NCBI RefSeq assembly: GCF_000764305.2
Contig: NW_025934994.1
Coordinates: forward strand, 1 to 64,000
Reading direction: 5' to 3'
Source: Hyalella azteca
Lineage: Eukaryota > Arthropoda > Malacostraca > Amphipoda > Hyalellidae
DNA length: 64,000 nucleotides
Shown here in pieces: positions 61,014-64,000 of the stretch. Made by a program: the position numbers and the translations under genes. The notes beneath the pieces were generated by a model. That model was not told the DNA's origin. It searched no databases and saw only the letters and a program-made list of their open reading frames with translations. Each line of letters begins with the position of its first letter. Position 1 is the first letter of the stretch.

Positions 61014-61604
61014 ATTGCTCGATGAGTGGTTTTATAGAATTGTGTTTTTTGGTCCTAATTTGAGCTATTTATATCGCGCATTTATGTTCAATAATACTTC
61101 TGTATAAAATATATGCTGAAATGATGATATCCAAAACAACTGTACATATTCTAGGTAAAGCTCTAGTTGAAAACTTATTTTCCGTGCTTATAGTTGACAT
61201 GAATTAAATGCGGCGAAACGTGTTTTCTGAGCTAACTTGTAGCCTGGGTTAAAATGCCAAGTTACACACAGGATTAAAATTTTTCAATTTACATTAGAAT
61301 TTGGAGGTGCTAAGGAGTTAATTGATTAATTATATAATCTAAACAGTGATCGAGTACTCCCAATATTATGCTGATAAAATATTGATACTAACGTCTATAT
61401 TTCAATTCAGCCGTTGTACGAAAAATATTGCTTACTTGATGAACGAAATAAAGGCGAGCATTTATTAAAGAAGCTGTCACTCCATTAACATCACTGAAAA
61501 TGTAAAGGATTGTCATCATAAATATTGATATTCTAAAGGTAATCTGCTAGGAAAGATTGTGGAAGATATTTTTTGAGTTTAGCGAGACTGAATTTTGGTT
61601 AGAG
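61014..61604. other. Unassigned sequence
   Basis: AT-rich DNA; no feature recognised. Confidence 0.5.
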
Positions 61605-62415
61605 ATTGTTAACATTTATTATCTAATTACGTCATTGTTTCTACACTTTTCGTTAGTCTCATGTTACGAGGCTAAGTCGACGCTCATTAGCTCGATCGTA
61701 ACTATAATTACTTTAACCTTGTCGCTGTGCTGAGCCCGTGTTAAAACCGTGTTAACCGTGTTACCAACATCGGCTAATCTTGCTATTCTGACTTACTTTG
61801 AATTTGTGCGAATGTATTTTAATTTTGTTTTGTTCACTTAAATTGAATGTTCGCGCTTCTGGGTTCGCTCCTTTAAGTCCTTAGTAAGTCTTTATTATAC
61901 TGGATCCACGCCAAAGGTTGAACCCCGTTGGGTATGTACGTGTAGCTCCGTGGAGCTTCTGTGCTTAAATTAATTTAACTTCTAGGAGCTTAAGGGCTTG
62001 CAAGTTATTATTTGACACCTGTAGGTACGAACGAACACGCCTTGCACTATTTTCACTTTTTCACTCCTATCTATGATCTATATCTATCTATAGAACTCTT
62101 ATCTATGATTCATTAAAGTCAACAAATAGGTTACTAATTTCGTTTATACTTTTTATTATAGAATAATTATACTGACCTTTACATTGAGCTATAACTTAAA
62201 TTAATTGTCAGATCGATTTCTTATTCTATTTATCTGCATTTACCAGATAAGAATATGCCAATCAACCTCGAATTGCAACATTGTACTCAAACCGAACCGA
62301 GCAGCTTGTTTTATTGATGTCTTGACCGGATACTAAATTATTCCGAGGGTTGAGAAAGAAACGTTAAATCCTGAAACAGTGACTTACTCCTTCGAATTTA
62401 TATATTGTGTTATTA
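61605..62415 (+). repeat. Dispersed repeat R, longest copy
   Basis: The first 140 bases match 1,982-2,122 and the rest matches 11,215-11,910, both in the same orientation, showing that the other two are fragments of one unit of at least 810 bases. It is non-coding. Landmarks are ATACTGGATCCACGCC at about 61,898 and ACAGTGACTTACTCC near its end. LTR, LINE untranslated region or a non-autonomous element are all possible. Confidence 0.85.
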
Positions 62416-63290
62416 GCTTCTAATTTTCGAATAAATCTAATTTTCTGCTTATTCTATTACAGTAAGTTCCACAAGGAGCTTATCGTTTCCCTCTGGCTTC
62501 GTTCTGTGACCCACTTCATTTTGCAGAACCATTTCAATAGTAGTTTCAACAGTTTCAGTCTTTTTTACTTTCAGTTGTACCGAAATCCAATAAAAAAGGC
62601 TTCTGTCCAAAATGAACTTCCGTCGGTCGCAATACAATTTTGAATTTCAACTTCGGATTTCACTTCGGTCGCGAACTGCCACTTCTAATTTCATTCCAAA
62701 TTCATAATTTTTTTATTAAGATCACATCAGATTATGACAGCTATTCAGTGATAAATAGTCAATTTAAAAAAGAAATTTCTGATGATATCCAATTTATTAC
62801 CAACTAGGTTTATAATTTTAGAACTGCTTAATTCTACTAGGAATGGATGTTTAATTTTAGAAAAAGTAAAAAATGGTGGATTAAGAATTTGATCATTTGG
62901 TTTAGGCATAAATTTTTTATGTCCGTTCATCGCTCGTCAATAGTATCCTTGAGAAACTGGATTAGGTGACGAAATTCAACGTGTCTTAGCAGAAAAAAAC
63001 TCATCTGAAGCGATATATATGTTGCGGGAGAGGGGGCAACACATATGGGCTACCCCAACGGGATAGTTAGACAGAATGAACAGACTATAGATGCAAGCAT
63101 GAACTATATATTTAACGATCATTATGTATAAATAAACAAGCAATTTCATGAGAAGTACACCAGTAATCATATGTAGCCATCAGACCGGAAATGTCAAGTT
63201 GAACTAAGGTAATATTGAACATTTGGCTGGGCCTATCCATAGTCGCCGGTGTTGTAGCAGAGAGGAAGTCACAGTTCAGCGAAATTAGCT
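62416..63290. other. Unassigned AT-rich sequence
   Basis: Short overlapping frames at 62,407-62,643 on both strands; no recognised product. No other features seen. Confidence 0.5.
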
Positions 63291-63644
63291 TCAGTCAAAA
63301 CTATTCAAAGTGTTAGATTCTAGCGGAGGAGCGCAGCGCTTGCCGAGATTACAACGTGACTTCTGTCCAACGTTGCCAACAAGTTGCAGCTTCCTTCTAC
63401 GCTGTTCGAAGAGTGGGAGAGAAATGTTCAAACCATCGACCAAGTCCTGGCGACGTACAGTGCCGGCGACGTACAGTACCGTCTTGATCCGGCACTTAAG
63501 CTCCGATTGCCTGCAACCGCATCCGTCCATGACCGACGGATGAAATAACCAAAATACAACAACTTGGTTTTGAATGAATGGTTGACCAATTACTGCGTCC
63601 TGCCACGCCCGTCCAGGCAGGCGGCTCCATCGAGAGTGAGCCAA
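63291..63644 (-). other. 117-codon open frame in a GC-rich patch, unassigned
   Basis: The patch 63,270-63,680 is clearly GC-richer than its surroundings and holds a 117-codon minus-strand frame and a 77-codon plus-strand frame. The minus-strand product is basic with no signal peptide, membrane segment or domain I recognise. It could be an exon, a mobile-element scrap or chance. I would not call it a gene. Confidence 0.25.
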
Positions 63645-63937
63645 CCCCGGCTCAGGTCCAATTTCAGCTCCGAGTAATGCGTCGGAAAGAAAGAAAGAAG
63701 AGCGCGAACGACAGAAAGTCGGACCGCTACAATATTAATCTGAATTTCCCCTATTAATAATTCGATTTACATTGTATCAATTGAAATAACATTTTCTGTA
63801 GGAATAATACACAAATCATGCGAATGGCTTCTAGGCGCTCTACTTTGCTTGTCGTTGCAAATTTCAATAAAGCCAATGTAAAATTAACTAATAAAATCCC
63901 TGCACTCGTCTGCGTCATTCCTGGATCTAGAGGCCTT

Positions 63938-64000
63938 ATTCCTGCCGCACATCCATTGCCGCTCCTAATTCCTGTCGCACCTCTGATGCCGCGCCGAATT
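63938..64000. repeat. 30-bp tandem repeat, cut by the window end
   Basis: ATTCCTGCCGCACATCCATT plus GCCGCTCCTA is followed by a similar unit (ATTCCTGTCGCACCTCTGAT) and the first bases of a third. A partial unit may start at 63,916. The array probably continues past the window. Confidence 0.75.

Overview
This window is AT-rich animal nuclear DNA, most likely from an invertebrate. It is gene-poor and repeat-dense. The signs are degraded non-LTR retrotransposon (CR1/L2/jockey-like LINE) pieces, a tRNA-derived SINE, hAT-like and mariner-like non-autonomous DNA transposons, and about eighteen minisatellite arrays. There is no long intact open reading frame, no bacterial-style gene order and no CRISPR. 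The wording of the LINE 3' ends recalls elements common in crustaceans and other arthropods, but that is a weak impression and I name no species. I found no host protein-coding gene, rRNA or intact tRNA that I can defend.

The dominant structure is a very large, diverged inverted duplication. A left arm at about 12,160-21,775 reads, as reverse complement, against a right arm at about 21,990-29,890, around a spacer of about 215 bases. Both arms carry the same order of parts: a 46-bp minisatellite, a G-rich 18-bp array, a LINE C-terminal fragment, and the LINE 3' tail again near the axis. They differ by insertions: a SINE and another repeat at 13.3-15.9 kb on the left, about 775 bp at 22.26-23.03 kb and a small MITE on the right. 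Outside the arms, three more inverted homologies (segments A, B and C) tie 0.2-9.6 kb to 31.5-34.1 kb, but in circularly permuted order. Three minisatellites are expanded in the left copy where the right copy has about one unit.

Layout: 0.2-9.7 kb, segments A, B and C with four larger arrays and an 833-bp hAT-like element with a perfect 8-bp target duplication. 10.1-11.2 kb, a LINE endonuclease/reverse transcriptase pseudogene on the minus strand, followed by a dispersed repeat (R). 12.2-29.9 kb, the inverted duplication. 31.5-34.1 kb, right copies of A, C and B. 34-64 kb, mostly unassigned sequence with scattered minisatellites, copies of a 160-bp CTGT-containing hairpin repeat, a 217-bp mariner-type MITE with 72-bp identical ends at 48.2 kb, a 1.29-kb element with terminal inverted repeats at 59.7-61.0 kb, and the longest copy of repeat R at 61.6-62.4 kb.

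Nothing here amounts to a set of genes acting together. What can be read is a history of duplication, transposition and array expansion. If either arm pair were transcribed through the axis, the RNA could fold into a kilobase-scale hairpin; that is inference only. All similarities were judged by eye, so boundaries of diverged repeats are uncertain by tens of bases.
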